A DNA stretch of 64,000 nucleotides from Vasconcelosia minhoensis LEGE 07310 (lineage in GTDB: Bacteria > Cyanobacteriota > Cyanobacteriia > Phormidesmidales > Phormidesmidaceae): contig NZ_JADEXG010000014.1 of NCBI RefSeq assembly GCF_015207255.1, positions 1 to 64,000 on the forward strand, given 5' to 3'. Position 1 is the first letter of the stretch. The number at the start of each line of letters is the position of its first letter. Shown in pieces: positions 43,031 to 51,840 of this stretch. The notes beneath the pieces were generated by a model, which was not told the origin of the DNA, searched no databases, and saw nothing but the letters and a program-made list of their open reading frames with translations. The position numbers and the translations under genes were made by a program.

Positions 43031-43624
43031 ATGGCCTCGTCAGCGTCGGATACGGCTCGGTTTCGTTCGGCAACTGAGTTTCCCAAAAGTATTCAGGGGT
43101 TAGGGCATGAGCAGGCGAATACACTTTACGCGGAAATGCGGGACTGCCTGGTCTTTACCAATCGCAGTCGCGCCCAGCTGATTCGCAGAAATACAGAGCA
43201 TAAGGACACAACCCTCCAGCTGCGAGAGCGGATCCGGCATTTTCAGGGCCTGATCGACCAGCTGCAAAATCAGAAGCTGGCTCAGCTTCAGGAAAAAGAA
43301 TTGCTGATTGCCCAGCTGGCCTCTGAGATGGCGGAGATGGGTGCCCAGCTAGATGTCCTGTCCGATGCTTTTGATGCCGTCGGTGACCCAGAGGCAATGG
43401 TTCAGACTCACTGGGGCTATGTCGCCTTTCCGGGCCGCTTCCTCCAGCTTGTGAAGGCGGTTAAAGCCGTTATTCTATGGTGGAAGCGTAAAGATGAAGA
43501 CGGCGAGCTTTTGAGGGGTGACCCCCAGCCTGCTTTACCCAGCGACAATGAAGAGGACAGGCGCGATCGCCCCCAGCTCTATACGGATCAGGCTTCGATC
43601 AATCGGTCGCTGTTAGATCCCTAG
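43031..43624 (+). CDS. Hypothetical coiled-coil protein (197 aa)
   Basis: The ATG at 43031 gives MASSASDTARFRSATEFPKS; the upstream part of the frame is unlikely to be coding. A long heptad-rich helix runs through residues about 55-115 (LQLRERIRHFQGLIDQLQNQKLAQLQEKELLIAQLASEMAEMGAQL). A hydrophobic patch (GRFLQLVKAVKAVILWW) and an acidic polar tail follow. No family was recognised. The short hydrophobic stretch may be amphipathic and membrane-associated. It is followed after 21 bases by another unknown gene on the same strand. Confidence 0.6.
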   Translation: MASSASDTARFRSATEFPKSIQGLGHEQANTLYAEMRDCLVFTNRSRAQLIRRNTEHKDTTLQLRERIRHFQGLIDQLQNQKLAQLQEKELLIAQLASEMAEMGAQLDVLSDAFDAVGDPEAMVQTHWGYVAFPGRFLQLVKAVKAVILWWKRKDEDGELLRGDPQPALPSDNEEDRRDRPQLYTDQASINRSLLDP

Positions 43625-43645
43625 GGGTCAAACGAGATAACCATC

Positions 43646-44038
43646 ATGGGTAAGCAAAAAATAGAACGATTGCTGGCACAGCTGCAAGGTAACCACAGCC
43701 AGGATATTCAGAATGCAGCGGCCATTTTCACCGTGGCTCAGGGTGCTGTCAAGCAGCTAGATCAGATAGACAGGGCAGCTCCAGCGCAAACTGTTCTTCC
43801 AGCCGCGCCAATATCACTGACGAAGGCAGACCTGGAAAGCCGCTATGGCAAATTTAACGCCTGCCGAAAAGCTGCGAAGCAAGCAGGAATCACCTTCAGT
43901 AAAACCCCCAGCTGGTCACAGCTAGTCGCTGCCTTTAGCTACCTGGAGGCTTGTCAGTCCTGCGTAGATGCCTATCTACAAGACCATCCTTGCCCAGATC
44001 TTAAGGGTGTCAGGCTTAGCCTTAGGTTAGGGAATTAG
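43646..44038 (+). CDS. Hypothetical protein (130 aa)
   Basis: The ATG at 43646 gives MGKQKIERLLAQLQGNHSQDIQNAAAIF. The protein is soluble, helical and basic overall, with a C-terminal segment SYLEACQSCVDAYLQDHPCPDLKGVRLSL that has three Cys. No domain was recognised. It is tightly linked to the preceding coiled-coil gene and ends at a strong bidirectional terminator (44086-44122), so the two likely form one unit. Confidence 0.6.
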   Translation: MGKQKIERLLAQLQGNHSQDIQNAAAIFTVAQGAVKQLDQIDRAAPAQTVLPAAPISLTKADLESRYGKFNACRKAAKQAGITFSKTPSWSQLVAAFSYLEACQSCVDAYLQDHPCPDLKGVRLSLRLGN

Positions 44039-44085
44039 CCGGAGCAGCCGCTGTCGGGCCAGTCGCTTTATCTGCTTAAGACCAT

Positions 44086-44122
44086 AAAGAAGCAGCCTTC
44101 AATCATCGAAGGCTGCTTCTTT
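44086..44122. terminator. Bidirectional terminator between the hypothetical pair and gap2
   Basis: A perfect 15-bp stem, AAAGAAGCAGCCTTC (44086-44100) with GAAGGCTGCTTCTTT (44108-44122), has a 7-base loop AATCATC. The A/T ends supply a T-run in both directions. It separates convergent genes: the 130-aa hypothetical ends at 44038 and gap2 ends at 44170. Confidence 0.85.
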
Positions 44123-44169
44123 GCGTTTCTAACGCAGCAAGCGACTGGTTTGAACGCTGAGACTGGTAC

Positions 44170-45183
44170 CTAAGCCCACTTTTTGGCCATTAGCTCGGCC
44201 AGGTCTACCACCCGCTGGCTGTAGCCCCACTCGTTGTCATACCAGGCGATGACCTTGACCATGTCGCCGTCTAAGACCAGGGTAAGGCTAGAGTCAACCG
44301 TCGAAGATTCGTCGCTCTTGCGATAGTCAACCGAGACCAGCTCTTCTTCTGAATAGCCCAGAATTCCCTTCATAGGGCCGTTAGCAGCCGACTTCAGCGC
44401 TGCATTGACCTCTTCGGCGATCGTCTTTTTCTCAACTTGGGCAACCAGGTCCACAACCGAGACGTTCGGCGTCGGGACGCGCAGGGCAATCCCGTCGAGG
44501 CGACCTTTCAACTCAGGAATCACAATGGCCACGGCTTTGGCAGCACCGGTCGTAGTTGGCACAATATTGAGCGCAGCGGCTCGAGCCCGGCGCAGATCGC
44601 GGTGGCTCGCGTCTAGCAGGCGTTGGTCACCTGTATAGCTGTGTGTCGTCGTCATCGTGCCTTTGATAATGCCAAAGCTGTCGTTGATGACTTTGGCAAC
44701 CGGCGCCAGACAGTTGGTTGTACAGCTGGCATTGCTGACGACGTCGTTCTTGTCATGTTCGTAATCCTGTTCGTTTACACCGATGACGTAGGTGCCGATG
44801 TTGGGTCCTTTGCCCGGAGCCGTAATCAGGACCTTTTTCGCTCCCGCCTCGATATGACGAGCGGCGCCTTCAGCGCTCCGAAACACGCCGGTAGACTCGA
44901 TCACTAGGTCAATATCCCAGCTTTTCCAGGGAAGGTTGTTAGGGTTGCGATCGGAGCAGCACTTCAGTGGCTTGCCGTTGACGGTGAGCGTATCGGTGCC
45001 GGCGCTAATATCCGCGTCTAAACGACCGAGCATCGAGTCATATCTGAGCAGATGGGCATTGGTTTTGGGGTCAGAGGTGTCGTTGATTGCGACAACTTCT
45101 AACTGACTATTTTCTCGGGTCAGCCAACACCGCAAAAAGTTCCGGCCAATGCGACCAAAACCGTTAATGGCTACTCTAATCAC
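44170..45183 (-). CDS. gap2: Glyceraldehyde-3-phosphate dehydrogenase, Gap2 (photosynthetic) type
   Basis: In cyanobacteria the Gap2 enzyme works in the Calvin cycle and can use NADPH and NADH. In 337 residues from a GTG start ([20 protein letters not shown]), the coenzyme loop [21 protein letters not shown] is the Gap2/GapA pattern rather than the NAD-specific Gap1 one. Catalytic Cys lies in [18 protein letters not shown], the His in [14 protein letters not shown], and the end reads [33 protein letters not shown]. It terminates at the hairpin 44086-44122. The upstream gap to murC is 399 bases. Confidence 0.95.
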   Translation of the reverse strand: MIRVAINGFGRIGRNFLRCWLTRENSQLEVVAINDTSDPKTNAHLLRYDSMLGRLDADISAGTDTLTVNGKPLKCCSDRNPNNLPWKSWDIDLVIESTGVFRSAEGAARHIEAGAKKVLITAPGKGPNIGTYVIGVNEQDYEHDKNDVVSNASCTTNCLAPVAKVINDSFGIIKGTMTTTHSYTGDQRLLDASHRDLRRARAAALNIVPTTTGAAKAVAIVIPELKGRLDGIALRVPTPNVSVVDLVAQVEKKTIAEEVNAALKSAANGPMKGILGYSEEELVSVDYRKSDESSTVDSSLTLVLDGDMVKVIAWYDNEWGYSQRVVDLAELMAKKWA

Positions 45184-45582
45184 TACGCTTTACCCCTGTC
45201 TTATTGATGTCCAGATTCGTTAGTAATAAGCTAAATTATCATACCGCATTGTCTGTCTAAATTCGAACTATTCCTGGTCAAAGCTGAGCTATAGCCAGGG
45301 CAGAATTTATTTCATCTCACAAGAGAATTTTAGTGCTTTGGCGCTAGGGAAATGAGCTATTATTTCAGACTTCCGAGTTGAAATTTGGGTAATCTTCAAG
45401 GCAGGCTTTGGAATTGGGCTGTCCGTCCAGTGTAGTCACCCTGTACAGATATAGGCTCTTGGGCAACTATGCGGGCATTGATTATCTGCGGCGCGAAAAT
45501 CCAGGAGATGCCGTAGCCATTTTGAATTTTCCTGGTATGATACGCCTGATATTGCTGTGGTGTGGTGTGTGAGGTAGTAATT
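45184..45582. promoter_or_regulatory. Divergent promoter region of gap2 and murC
   Basis: No gene was seen in 399 bases. On the plus strand TGGTATGAT (45533-45541) is an extended -10 with no clear -35, which would start murC transcription near 45548; GAGG at 45571-45574 is a good ribosome-binding site for the murC ATG at 45583. A GTA-N9-TAC at about 45434 is one base too long for an NtcA site. The gap2 promoter must lie here too but could not be pinpointed. Confidence 0.45.
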
Positions 45583-47016
45583 ATGCTGAATTCAGTCGAT
45601 TTCAGCGGTAGACCGTTTCATTTCATCGGTATCGGTGGAATTGGCATGTCGGCCCTCGCCTATGTGCTAGCCCAGCAAAATTTGCCGGTCTCCGGATCGG
45701 ACCTACGGCTAAGCCATATCACCCAGCGATTGGAAGCCCAAGGCGTGCATATCTTCTGGTCTCAGGTGGCTGAAAATCTCTCATTCTGGACCCAGGGGCT
45801 GCCCCAGGTGGTCTGCTCAACGGCGATTGGCCAGAGTAATGCTGAATACCAAGCTGCCGTAGAGCTAGGCTGCCCCATCTTTCACCGGTCTGACATTCTA
45901 GCGGCGCTTATGGAGCAGCACCAGGGCATCGCCGTTGCCGGTACCCATGGCAAAACCACGACCAGCAGCATGATTGGCTACCTGCTATTGAAGGCGGGAC
46001 TAGACCCAACCATCGTGATTGGCGGAGAGGTCTCTGCTTGGGAAGGCAATGCCCATGTGGGTGAAAGCCGCTATATGGTAGCCGAGGCCGATGAGTCAGA
46101 CGGTTCCCTAGCCAAGCTAACGGCTCAGATTGGAGTCGTGACAAATATTGAGCTCGACCACCCCGATCACTACAGCAGCCTAGATGAAGTTGTCGGCATC
46201 TTCACCGCATTTTCTGGCCAATGCCAGGTTGTCGTAGGTAATCTTGACTGCCCGACGGTGCGTGACCGGCTGCGTCCCACGGTCAGCTACGGTCTGGGGA
46301 CGGGGTCGGATGCGGACTATGTTGCAGATAACATTCGAAAAAGCGCTCAGGGCATGACAGCTGATGTCTGGGAGCGCGGTAAGCGGCTGGGCAGGTTGGA
46401 CCTGCCGCTGTTAGGGCAGCATAATTTGAGCAATGCGATGGCCGCGATCGCGGTCGGTCGTCTGCTTGGTATCGATTTTAGCCAAATTGCGACTATTCTG
46501 CGACAGTTCCAGGGGGCGCGGCGGCGGTTTGAGCGGCGCGGCTATCATAGCGACATCCTATTTATAGATGACTACGCGCACCACCCCAGCGAAATTCGGG
46601 CCACCCTGGCTGCCGCCCAACAGCAGAGCAGCGAGCCACTGCGCTCAGGTCAGTCACGGCGGGTGGTAGCGGTCTTCCAGCCCCATCGCTACAGCCGTTC
46701 GGCGGCGCTGCTGGATGAGTTCGCCACCGCTTTTGACGACGCTGACCAGGTGATTGTTACCGACATCTACGCGGCGGGAGAAGTCAACTGCCATCAGATT
46801 AGCGGTGAGCAGGTACGGGATGCGATCGCGCTGCACCATTCCCAGACCGAATATCAGGCCAGTCTCGAAGCCGTTAAGCAGCGGCTCAGCAGCGGTCTAC
46901 GGGCCGGCGACATTGCGATTTTTCTGACCGCAGGTAATCTCAATCAGGTCATTCCCGAGGTGATGAGCGGCTTTCAGCAATCTGCCTCGTCGCCCCAGGA
47001 AGCGCTAATTAACTAG
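45583..47016 (+). CDS. murC: UDP-N-acetylmuramate-L-alanine ligase
   Basis: MurC adds L-alanine to UDP-MurNAc in peptidoglycan synthesis (cytoplasm). The 477 residues from the ATG at 45583 are favoured by the GAGG 8 bases upstream; a GTG at 45562 would add seven. It has the UDP-binding start FHFIGIGGIGMSALAYVL, the ATP loop AVAGTHGKTTTSSMIGYLL, VAEADESDGSLAKL, NIELDHPDHY and DDYAHHPSEIRATL, all Mur-ligase signatures. murB follows after a single base, so the two are co-transcribed. Confidence 0.95.
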   Translation: MLNSVDFSGRPFHFIGIGGIGMSALAYVLAQQNLPVSGSDLRLSHITQRLEAQGVHIFWSQVAENLSFWTQGLPQVVCSTAIGQSNAEYQAAVELGCPIFHRSDILAALMEQHQGIAVAGTHGKTTTSSMIGYLLLKAGLDPTIVIGGEVSAWEGNAHVGESRYMVAEADESDGSLAKLTAQIGVVTNIELDHPDHYSSLDEVVGIFTAFSGQCQVVVGNLDCPTVRDRLRPTVSYGLGTGSDADYVADNIRKSAQGMTADVWERGKRLGRLDLPLLGQHNLSNAMAAIAVGRLLGIDFSQIATILRQFQGARRRFERRGYHSDILFIDDYAHHPSEIRATLAAAQQQSSEPLRSGQSRRVVAVFQPHRYSRSAALLDEFATAFDDADQVIVTDIYAAGEVNCHQISGEQVRDAIALHHSQTEYQASLEAVKQRLSSGLRAGDIAIFLTAGNLNQVIPEVMSGFQQSASSPQEALIN

Positions 47017-47017
47017 C

Positions 47018-47923
47018 ATGAACCCATCGCTGATTGATTCTCAGCTCAAATGTGAGCTCAAAGCCAACGCCTCACTCGCCGAGCTGACCACGCTGCGAGT
47101 CGGCGGGGCGGCTGAATGGCTAGCCCTACCGCGTAATCTGGCGGAGCTAGGGGAGAGCTGGCGCTGGGCAAAGGCCGAGGGGATGCCAATTGCGTTGTTG
47201 GGAGCTGGGTCTAACCTATTGATTAGCGATCGCGGCCTGCCAGGACTCGTCATCTGCACGCGCTACCTGCGGCAGACTCGATTTGAAGCGGAATCGGGTC
47301 AGGTTACGGCCTTCACGGGTGAGCCCTTAGCGACGCTGGCCTGGAAAGCGGCCAAGCACGGCTGGCGCGGGCTGGAGTGGACGGCGGGAATACCGGGCAC
47401 CGTCGGCGGTGCCGTCGTGATGAATGCCGGGGCACAGGGTAGGGATACAGCGGCTGTCCTGGTGAATACATCAGTGCTGGAGTTGGACGGTAGCTTTACG
47501 ACTCTGGAGCCAGATCAGCTGCAATATGGCTATCGCAGCTCGATTTTGCAAACGGACTGTCGGCCGGTGGTACAGGCAACCTTTCAGCTCCGACCCGGCA
47601 GTGACCCGGCGGCCGTCAAGGCCGATACGGCAAAAGATCTGGCTCAGCGTCACAGCACTCAGCCTTACCATCTGCCCAGCTGCGGTAGCGTTTTTCGCAA
47701 CCCTCTGCCGCACAGCGCCGGACAGCTAATCGAGCAGGCGGGCCTCAAAGGGTTTCAAATCGGCCGAGCCCAGGTGGCCCAGCGCCATGCCAACTTTATT
47801 GTCAATCTAGGCGGCGCTAAGGCCAGCGATGTCCTAGGGCTGATTCGGCATATCCAAGCTGCAATTGAGCAGCGGTTTTCCGTTCAGCTCCAAACCGAAG
47901 TGAAGATCATCGGCGAATTCTAG
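47018..47923 (+). CDS. murB: UDP-N-acetylenolpyruvoylglucosamine reductase
   Basis: MurB is the FAD-dependent reductase that makes UDP-MurNAc, the substrate of MurC. It has 301 residues: the FAD-binding LTTLRVGGAAEWLALP, LLGAGSNLLISDRGLPGLVI, GLEWTAGIPGTVGGAVVMNAGAQG and YGYRSSILQ. The proton-donor Ser is in SCGSVFRNP, and AGQLIEQAGLKGFQIGRAQVAQRHANFIVNLGGA is the type-I end with the catalytic Glu region. It begins one base after the murC stop. A weak terminator may follow (47922-47941). Confidence 0.95.
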   Translation: MNPSLIDSQLKCELKANASLAELTTLRVGGAAEWLALPRNLAELGESWRWAKAEGMPIALLGAGSNLLISDRGLPGLVICTRYLRQTRFEAESGQVTAFTGEPLATLAWKAAKHGWRGLEWTAGIPGTVGGAVVMNAGAQGRDTAAVLVNTSVLELDGSFTTLEPDQLQYGYRSSILQTDCRPVVQATFQLRPGSDPAAVKADTAKDLAQRHSTQPYHLPSCGSVFRNPLPHSAGQLIEQAGLKGFQIGRAQVAQRHANFIVNLGGAKASDVLGLIRHIQAAIEQRFSVQLQTEVKIIGEF

Positions 47924-47941
47924 CCGCGCTGAGGCTTTTTT
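47922..47941 (+). terminator. Weak terminator after murB
   Basis: AGCC (47922-47925) and GGCT (47933-47936) form a short 4-bp stem with a 7-base loop, followed by a run of T at 47936-47941. The stem overlaps the stop codon. It is short for an intrinsic terminator. Confidence 0.35.
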
Positions 47942-48052
47942 ACTGGACTTTGGCGCTGCGATTGCAATCAGTAGAATTGCAATAAGTAGAGATGAGTCGT
48001 ACCATGCCATATAGTTTGACGTCAACTTAATGTTTCAATTCAAGCGGGCAAT

Positions 48053-48397
48053 ATGAATAAAGGGCAGGGATTTGGCTTTGGCCTTGGCAAGATGAAAGAG
48101 CTGACTGAAGCTTTCAAAAAGGCTCAGCAGGTGCAGGAAGGGGCCAAGCGTCTGCAAGAAGAGCTGGAAAATATGGAGATCGAAGGCCAGGCCGGTGGCG
48201 GCCTGGTCAAGGTTTACATGAGTGGCAACCAGGAACCGCTGAGCGTCCAGATTACCGATGAGGCTCTGAATGAAGGGGCCGAAGTCCTCTCAGACCTGGT
48301 CAAGGCGGCGATGCAGGATGCCTATAATAAGTCCACGGCGACGATGCGCGAACGCATGGAAGAGCTGACCGGTGGGCTCAATCTGCCGGGTCTATAG
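48053..48397 (+). CDS. YbaB/EbfC family nucleoid-associated protein
   Basis: This is a small DNA-binding dimer. In 114 residues there is a Gly/Phe-rich start ([38 protein letters not shown]), a helix and a central beta sheet ([27 protein letters not shown]). The C-terminal helix [34 protein letters not shown] is diagnostic for YbaB. The protein is expected to bind DNA non-specifically with mild preferences. A phosphatase gene follows after 26 bases, which suggests co-transcription. Confidence 0.93.
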   Translation: MNKGQGFGFGLGKMKELTEAFKKAQQVQEGAKRLQEELENMEIEGQAGGGLVKVYMSGNQEPLSVQITDEALNEGAEVLSDLVKAAMQDAYNKSTATMRERMEELTGGLNLPGL

Positions 48398-48423
48398 CCC
48401 TTTTCCTCCATTGCTAATGCTCC

Positions 48424-48930
48424 ATGCCCATTCGCCTGCTGTTTGTCTGTCTCGGAAATATCTGTCGTTCTCCCTCGGCAGAGAACATCATGAATCATCT
48501 GCTCCAGCAGCGTCAGCTGGAGGGTAAAGTCGTCTGTGAGTCGGCGGGGACGTCAAGCTACCACTTGGGCAGCCCACCCGACCGGCGGATGAACGTAGCT
48601 GCCCAGAAACGAGGGCTGACCTTAGTGGGCAGCGCGCGTCAGTTTCAGCCTGAAGACTTTTCGCAGTTCGATTGGATTCTAGCGATGGATCGCAGCAACT
48701 ATCGGGATATCCTCTCGCTTGATTCGACGGGCGCCTATCGTGAGCGGGTCAGGTTGCTCTGCAATTTTTGCCGCGATCGCGATCAGCAAGAAGTTCCTGA
48801 CCCCTACTACGGCGGCGAAGCTGGCTTTGACAATGTGATTGAGCTGCTGCTCGATGCCTGCAACGGGCTGCTTGATTTTCTCGAAAGTCAGCAGCTGGCT
48901 GGGGGAAAATCTGAGATATCTGATATTTAA
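48424..48930 (+). CDS. Low-molecular-weight protein-tyrosine phosphatase
   Basis: The 168 residues have the LMW-PTP signature at the N-terminus, VCLGNICRSPSAE (CX5R, Cys about 9-15), and the general-acid loop VPDPYYGGEAGFDNVIELLLDAC (DPYY). Length and motifs are typical of cytosolic bacterial members, which can act on protein tyrosine or arginine phosphates. A role against tyrosine kinases of polysaccharide export is common but unproven here. A prominent inverted repeat (48945-48986) follows. Confidence 0.92.
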   Translation: MPIRLLFVCLGNICRSPSAENIMNHLLQQRQLEGKVVCESAGTSSYHLGSPPDRRMNVAAQKRGLTLVGSARQFQPEDFSQFDWILAMDRSNYRDILSLDSTGAYRERVRLLCNFCRDRDQQEVPDPYYGGEAGFDNVIELLLDACNGLLDFLESQQLAGGKSEISDI

Positions 48931-48944
48931 TCTGGTCGGCAGAC

Positions 48945-48986
48945 AGACCGCTGGCGGTCTAGATCCAGTCAGACCGCCAGCGGTCT
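48945..48986. repeat. Inverted pair of self-complementary 16-mers after the phosphatase gene
   Basis: AGACCGCTGGCGGTCT (48945-48960) is followed after 10 bases by its exact reverse complement AGACCGCCAGCGGTCT (48971-48986), and each copy is itself nearly palindromic. The RNA could fold as one 16-bp hairpin or two smaller ones. No T-run follows, so it is not a classic terminator; it sits at the expected 3' end of the phosphatase mRNA. Confidence 0.6.
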
Positions 48987-49202
48987 AGGCCCGCCAATCT
49001 GCGACTCGAGTTCAGAAATGCTGCCAAGGCTGAGTCACAGATTGGCTTAAATGAAAAAGCTTTATAAAATTTAAGGAAACCTGTGTAAGCATTTCCGGAT
49101 TGAGCTGCCGAGCGTAAAGTTTAGGCTTTGAGCAGCCTCTATTCTAGAAAGTTACGCAGAGTTACATTACGATTTGGCTAAACGGCCACGTTGAAGACGG
49201 TC

Positions 49203-51029
49203 ATGTCACCCAACCCACCCGAGTCTGAAAAAGGGAATATTCTGGTTGTCGATGACAATCCGACAAATCTCAAACTGCTTGCCAAGCTTTTAAGTCAGCA
49301 AGGCTATACGGTCAGCCAGGCAGCCGACGGAGAAGCCGCGTTAGCAATAGCCACCGCCCAGCTGCCCGACCTGATTTTGCTCGACGTCATGATGCCTAGT
49401 ATGGACGGCTTTGAGGTGTGCCAGCGGCTAAAAGATAGCTCTCATACGGTCAATATTCCAATTATTTTTCTCAGCGCCCTCGATACTCCGATTAATAAGG
49501 TCAAAGCGTTTCGTAACGGCGGAGCCGACTATATTACCAAGCCGTTTCAATTTGAGGAAGTGCTTGCCCGGGTCCAGTATCAAATGGAACTGCGGCTTGC
49601 CCAAAAGCAGCTCCGGCAATTCAATATAGAGTTGGAAACTCGGGTACGGGAGCGGACCCAGCAGCTGGAGCAGGCCCACAATCAGCTGATTGAGCTGGCG
49701 CTGCGTGACCGGTTGACCGGGCTGCCCAATCGGGTCTGGTTCGTAGAGCGCCTGGAGCAGGCCATTGAGCGGTCCAAGACTTGTCAAGACTGTGACTTTG
49801 CCGTACTTTTCTTAGACTGCGATCGCTTCAAAATGATCAACGATTCGCTGGGTCATAGCGTTGGCGATCAGATGCTGCGGGGCGTAGCCGAACGACTATT
49901 GCAGCTGCAGACCCGCTATCCCAGCACCAGCGAAATCGCTCGCTTTGGCGGTGACGAATTTGCCCTTTTGCTTGTCGGCAGCTGGGATACGGAAAAGGTG
50001 ACCGAGGTGGCCGATCGGCTCTTAGACAGCTTTTCGCAACCTTTTGAGCTCGCCGAGCGAGAAATTTTTATCAACGTCAGCATTGGTATTGTCTGGGGAC
50101 AACAAGAATATGACGCGGCCGAGTATTTGCTACGCGATGCAGACGCCGCTATGTACCGCGCCAAAGCCTCTGGAAAAGGCCAATATCGCTGGTTCGAGCC
50201 CGCTATGCATAAACGAGCGGTGCAGCTGTTGCAGCTGGAGACCGGGCTACGCCAGGCACTCGATCGGCGCGAATTTGTGGTTTACTACCAGCCCATTGTC
50301 GATTTGCAAACCCGCAATATCATCGGACTAGAAGCGCTGGTACGGTGGCAGCAGCCTGGACAAAGTCTGATTTATCCCGATGACTTTATCCCCTTTGCTG
50401 AAGAAACCGGGCTGATTGTCGAGATCGGCGACCAGGTGCTCCAGCAGGCCTGCGCCGATCTGGCGCAGTGGCAGCAGCAGGGGCTGGTCGATCAGCACTT
50501 TACGATTAGCGTCAATCTTTCTAGCCGTCAGCTGCTGCAGCCCAATCTTTTAGGGCGGATTGGGAGCATCCTGCAAGAAAACGGCCTTTCTTATAAACAG
50601 CTACGCCTGGAGCTCACCGAAAGCTCTATCATTGACAATCGGGCCTTTGTGGATGGCGTACTACGGACCCTTAGAGAGCGCCATATCCAGCTCAGCATCG
50701 ATGACTTTGGCACCGGATATTCGTCTTTGAGCTATCTCCATACGCTGCCGGTCAGCTGCCTAAAGATTGATCGATCGTTTGTTAGTTCGATTACAGCCAA
50801 TCCTGACAGCCTGGGTATCGTTCCTCTAATTTTAAATATCGCTCAAACGATGAATATGCAGGTGATTGCCGAAGGGATTGAGTCGGAAATGCATCTCCAG
50901 CAGCTCCGTCAGCTGAACTGTAGGTATGGTCAGGGCTACCTCTTTCACTATCCCGTCCCCGCCGAAGCCGTACCGGTTCTCCTGGTGCAAGCGGGCAATC
51001 GCTCGAGCCGCACGGCTGAGCCGGTTTAG
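49203..51029 (+). CDS. Response regulator with GGDEF and EAL domains (c-di-GMP turnover)
   Basis: The 608 residues from the ATG at 49203 (a TTG at 49191 adds four) carry three domains. A receiver domain (about 12-130) has the phospho-acceptor in LILLDVMMPSMDGFEV and the Lys in DYITKPFQ. A short coiled coil (LAQKQLRQFNIELETRVRERTQQLEQAHNQL) follows. The GGDEF domain (about 165-325) has an intact RFGGDEFALL, so cyclase activity is possible. The EAL domain (about 345-595) has GLEALVRWQ and DDFGTGYSSLSYL, with phosphodiesterase residues largely present. The net activity cannot be read from the sequence. It is preceded by an unexplained 260-base gap. Confidence 0.92.
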   Translation: MSPNPPESEKGNILVVDDNPTNLKLLAKLLSQQGYTVSQAADGEAALAIATAQLPDLILLDVMMPSMDGFEVCQRLKDSSHTVNIPIIFLSALDTPINKVKAFRNGGADYITKPFQFEEVLARVQYQMELRLAQKQLRQFNIELETRVRERTQQLEQAHNQLIELALRDRLTGLPNRVWFVERLEQAIERSKTCQDCDFAVLFLDCDRFKMINDSLGHSVGDQMLRGVAERLLQLQTRYPSTSEIARFGGDEFALLLVGSWDTEKVTEVADRLLDSFSQPFELAEREIFINVSIGIVWGQQEYDAAEYLLRDADAAMYRAKASGKGQYRWFEPAMHKRAVQLLQLETGLRQALDRREFVVYYQPIVDLQTRNIIGLEALVRWQQPGQSLIYPDDFIPFAEETGLIVEIGDQVLQQACADLAQWQQQGLVDQHFTISVNLSSRQLLQPNLLGRIGSILQENGLSYKQLRLELTESSIIDNRAFVDGVLRTLRERHIQLSIDDFGTGYSSLSYLHTLPVSCLKIDRSFVSSITANPDSLGIVPLILNIAQTMNMQVIAEGIESEMHLQQLRQLNCRYGQGYLFHYPVPAEAVPVLLVQAGNRSSRTAEPV

Positions 51030-51077
51030 CCGCTGCTTAGCCTTGCTATCGGCAGCTCGGCAGCTCTCTGGGGGCGC

Positions 51078-51647
51078 TTACTGGCGAAAGTTAAAGTCGT
51101 ACCCGGCATACTCGTCTCCCTCATACAGCACAACAAACCAGGTACTGGGGTCGAACGCCAGTGGATAGGCTTCCCTCTCAGACTCAGCCCCTTCCCGAAC
51201 TGAAATTGGCTGCAATAGGCAGTAGGGTTCCAGCACAATTCGGCGCACGGCCTGCTTGGAAGACCGCTCGGGGATGGCCAGCAAACGAGAGAGCTGATCG
51301 CGCGAAAGCTCTGCCCCCGACTGGATCACCTCTTGACAAAGGCCAGTATCGCCAGCGCCGGTATAGCCAGCGTTAAAGCGGCTGGCCTGGGGCTTGAGCT
51401 GAGCCGGGACAAACGCTAGCAGAGCTAAGACCGCCATAGCGCTACCCGCTAGCAGAGCCTTGTGATGGCCGCGATCGCGCCTTCTCCCAGTTGGCTGAGG
51501 ACTTTGCTGAACGGCCCGTACCCTAGACTGCGGCGGCTGTGACCGGGCAGCCTGCTGCGAGGATAACCGCGATCTGGGATGGGGCATACCCGGATGCGGA
51601 TTGCCACCATAGAAGGGCGGCTGGTAATGATCGCGCGGATGGAGCAT
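51078..51647 (-). CDS. Hypothetical single-helix membrane protein (189 aa)
   Basis: It has a Pro/Gln/Arg-rich disordered N-terminus (about 1-60), a single membrane helix (KALLAGSAMAVLALLAFVPAQL, about 63-84) and a C-terminal soluble domain (LCQEVIQSGAELSRDQLSRLLAIPERSSKQAVRRIV..DPSTWFVVLYEGDEYAGYDFNFRQ). This layout resembles cyanobacterial proteins of unknown function in which the last domain faces the periplasm. No enzyme motif was seen. A 14-base tandem repeat lies immediately upstream of its start. Confidence 0.7.
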   Translation of the reverse strand: MLHPRDHYQPPFYGGNPHPGMPHPRSRLSSQQAARSQPPQSRVRAVQQSPQPTGRRRDRGHHKALLAGSAMAVLALLAFVPAQLKPQASRFNAGYTGAGDTGLCQEVIQSGAELSRDQLSRLLAIPERSSKQAVRRIVLEPYCLLQPISVREGAESEREAYPLAFDPSTWFVVLYEGDEYAGYDFNFRQ

Positions 51648-51669
51648 GACTCACCTCTAACATTCATAG

Positions 51670-51725
51670 GACTCAATTTGTGGGGCTCAATCTGCCTGAC
51701 TCAATCCCTGGGACTCAACCTTTTG
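51670..51725. repeat. Four tandem 14-bp units with a conserved CTCAA core
   Basis: CTCAA recurs at 51672, 51686, 51700 and 51714, exactly 14 bases apart, within units GACTCAATTTGTGG, GGCTCAATCTGCCT, GACTCAATCCCTGG and GACTCAACCTTTTG. It lies 23-78 bases upstream of the minus-strand membrane protein gene, in its promoter or leader. It could be an array of regulator half-sites (TTGAGTC on the coding strand) or a slipped repeat. Confidence 0.6.
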
Positions 51726-51840
51726 GATTAACTTAATAGTAGTGCATTAATAGTACAATTGAACTATTTATAACCTTTTCTCCAAGATTCTTTAAACTAG
51801 TTGTGTATCTAGCCGACCTCACCGCGATTTCACGTCTGTC

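Noticed and set aside
45434-45448. Possible NtcA site (GTA..TAC) between gap2 and murC
   Set aside because: The spacer is nine bases, not the eight required by the NtcA consensus.
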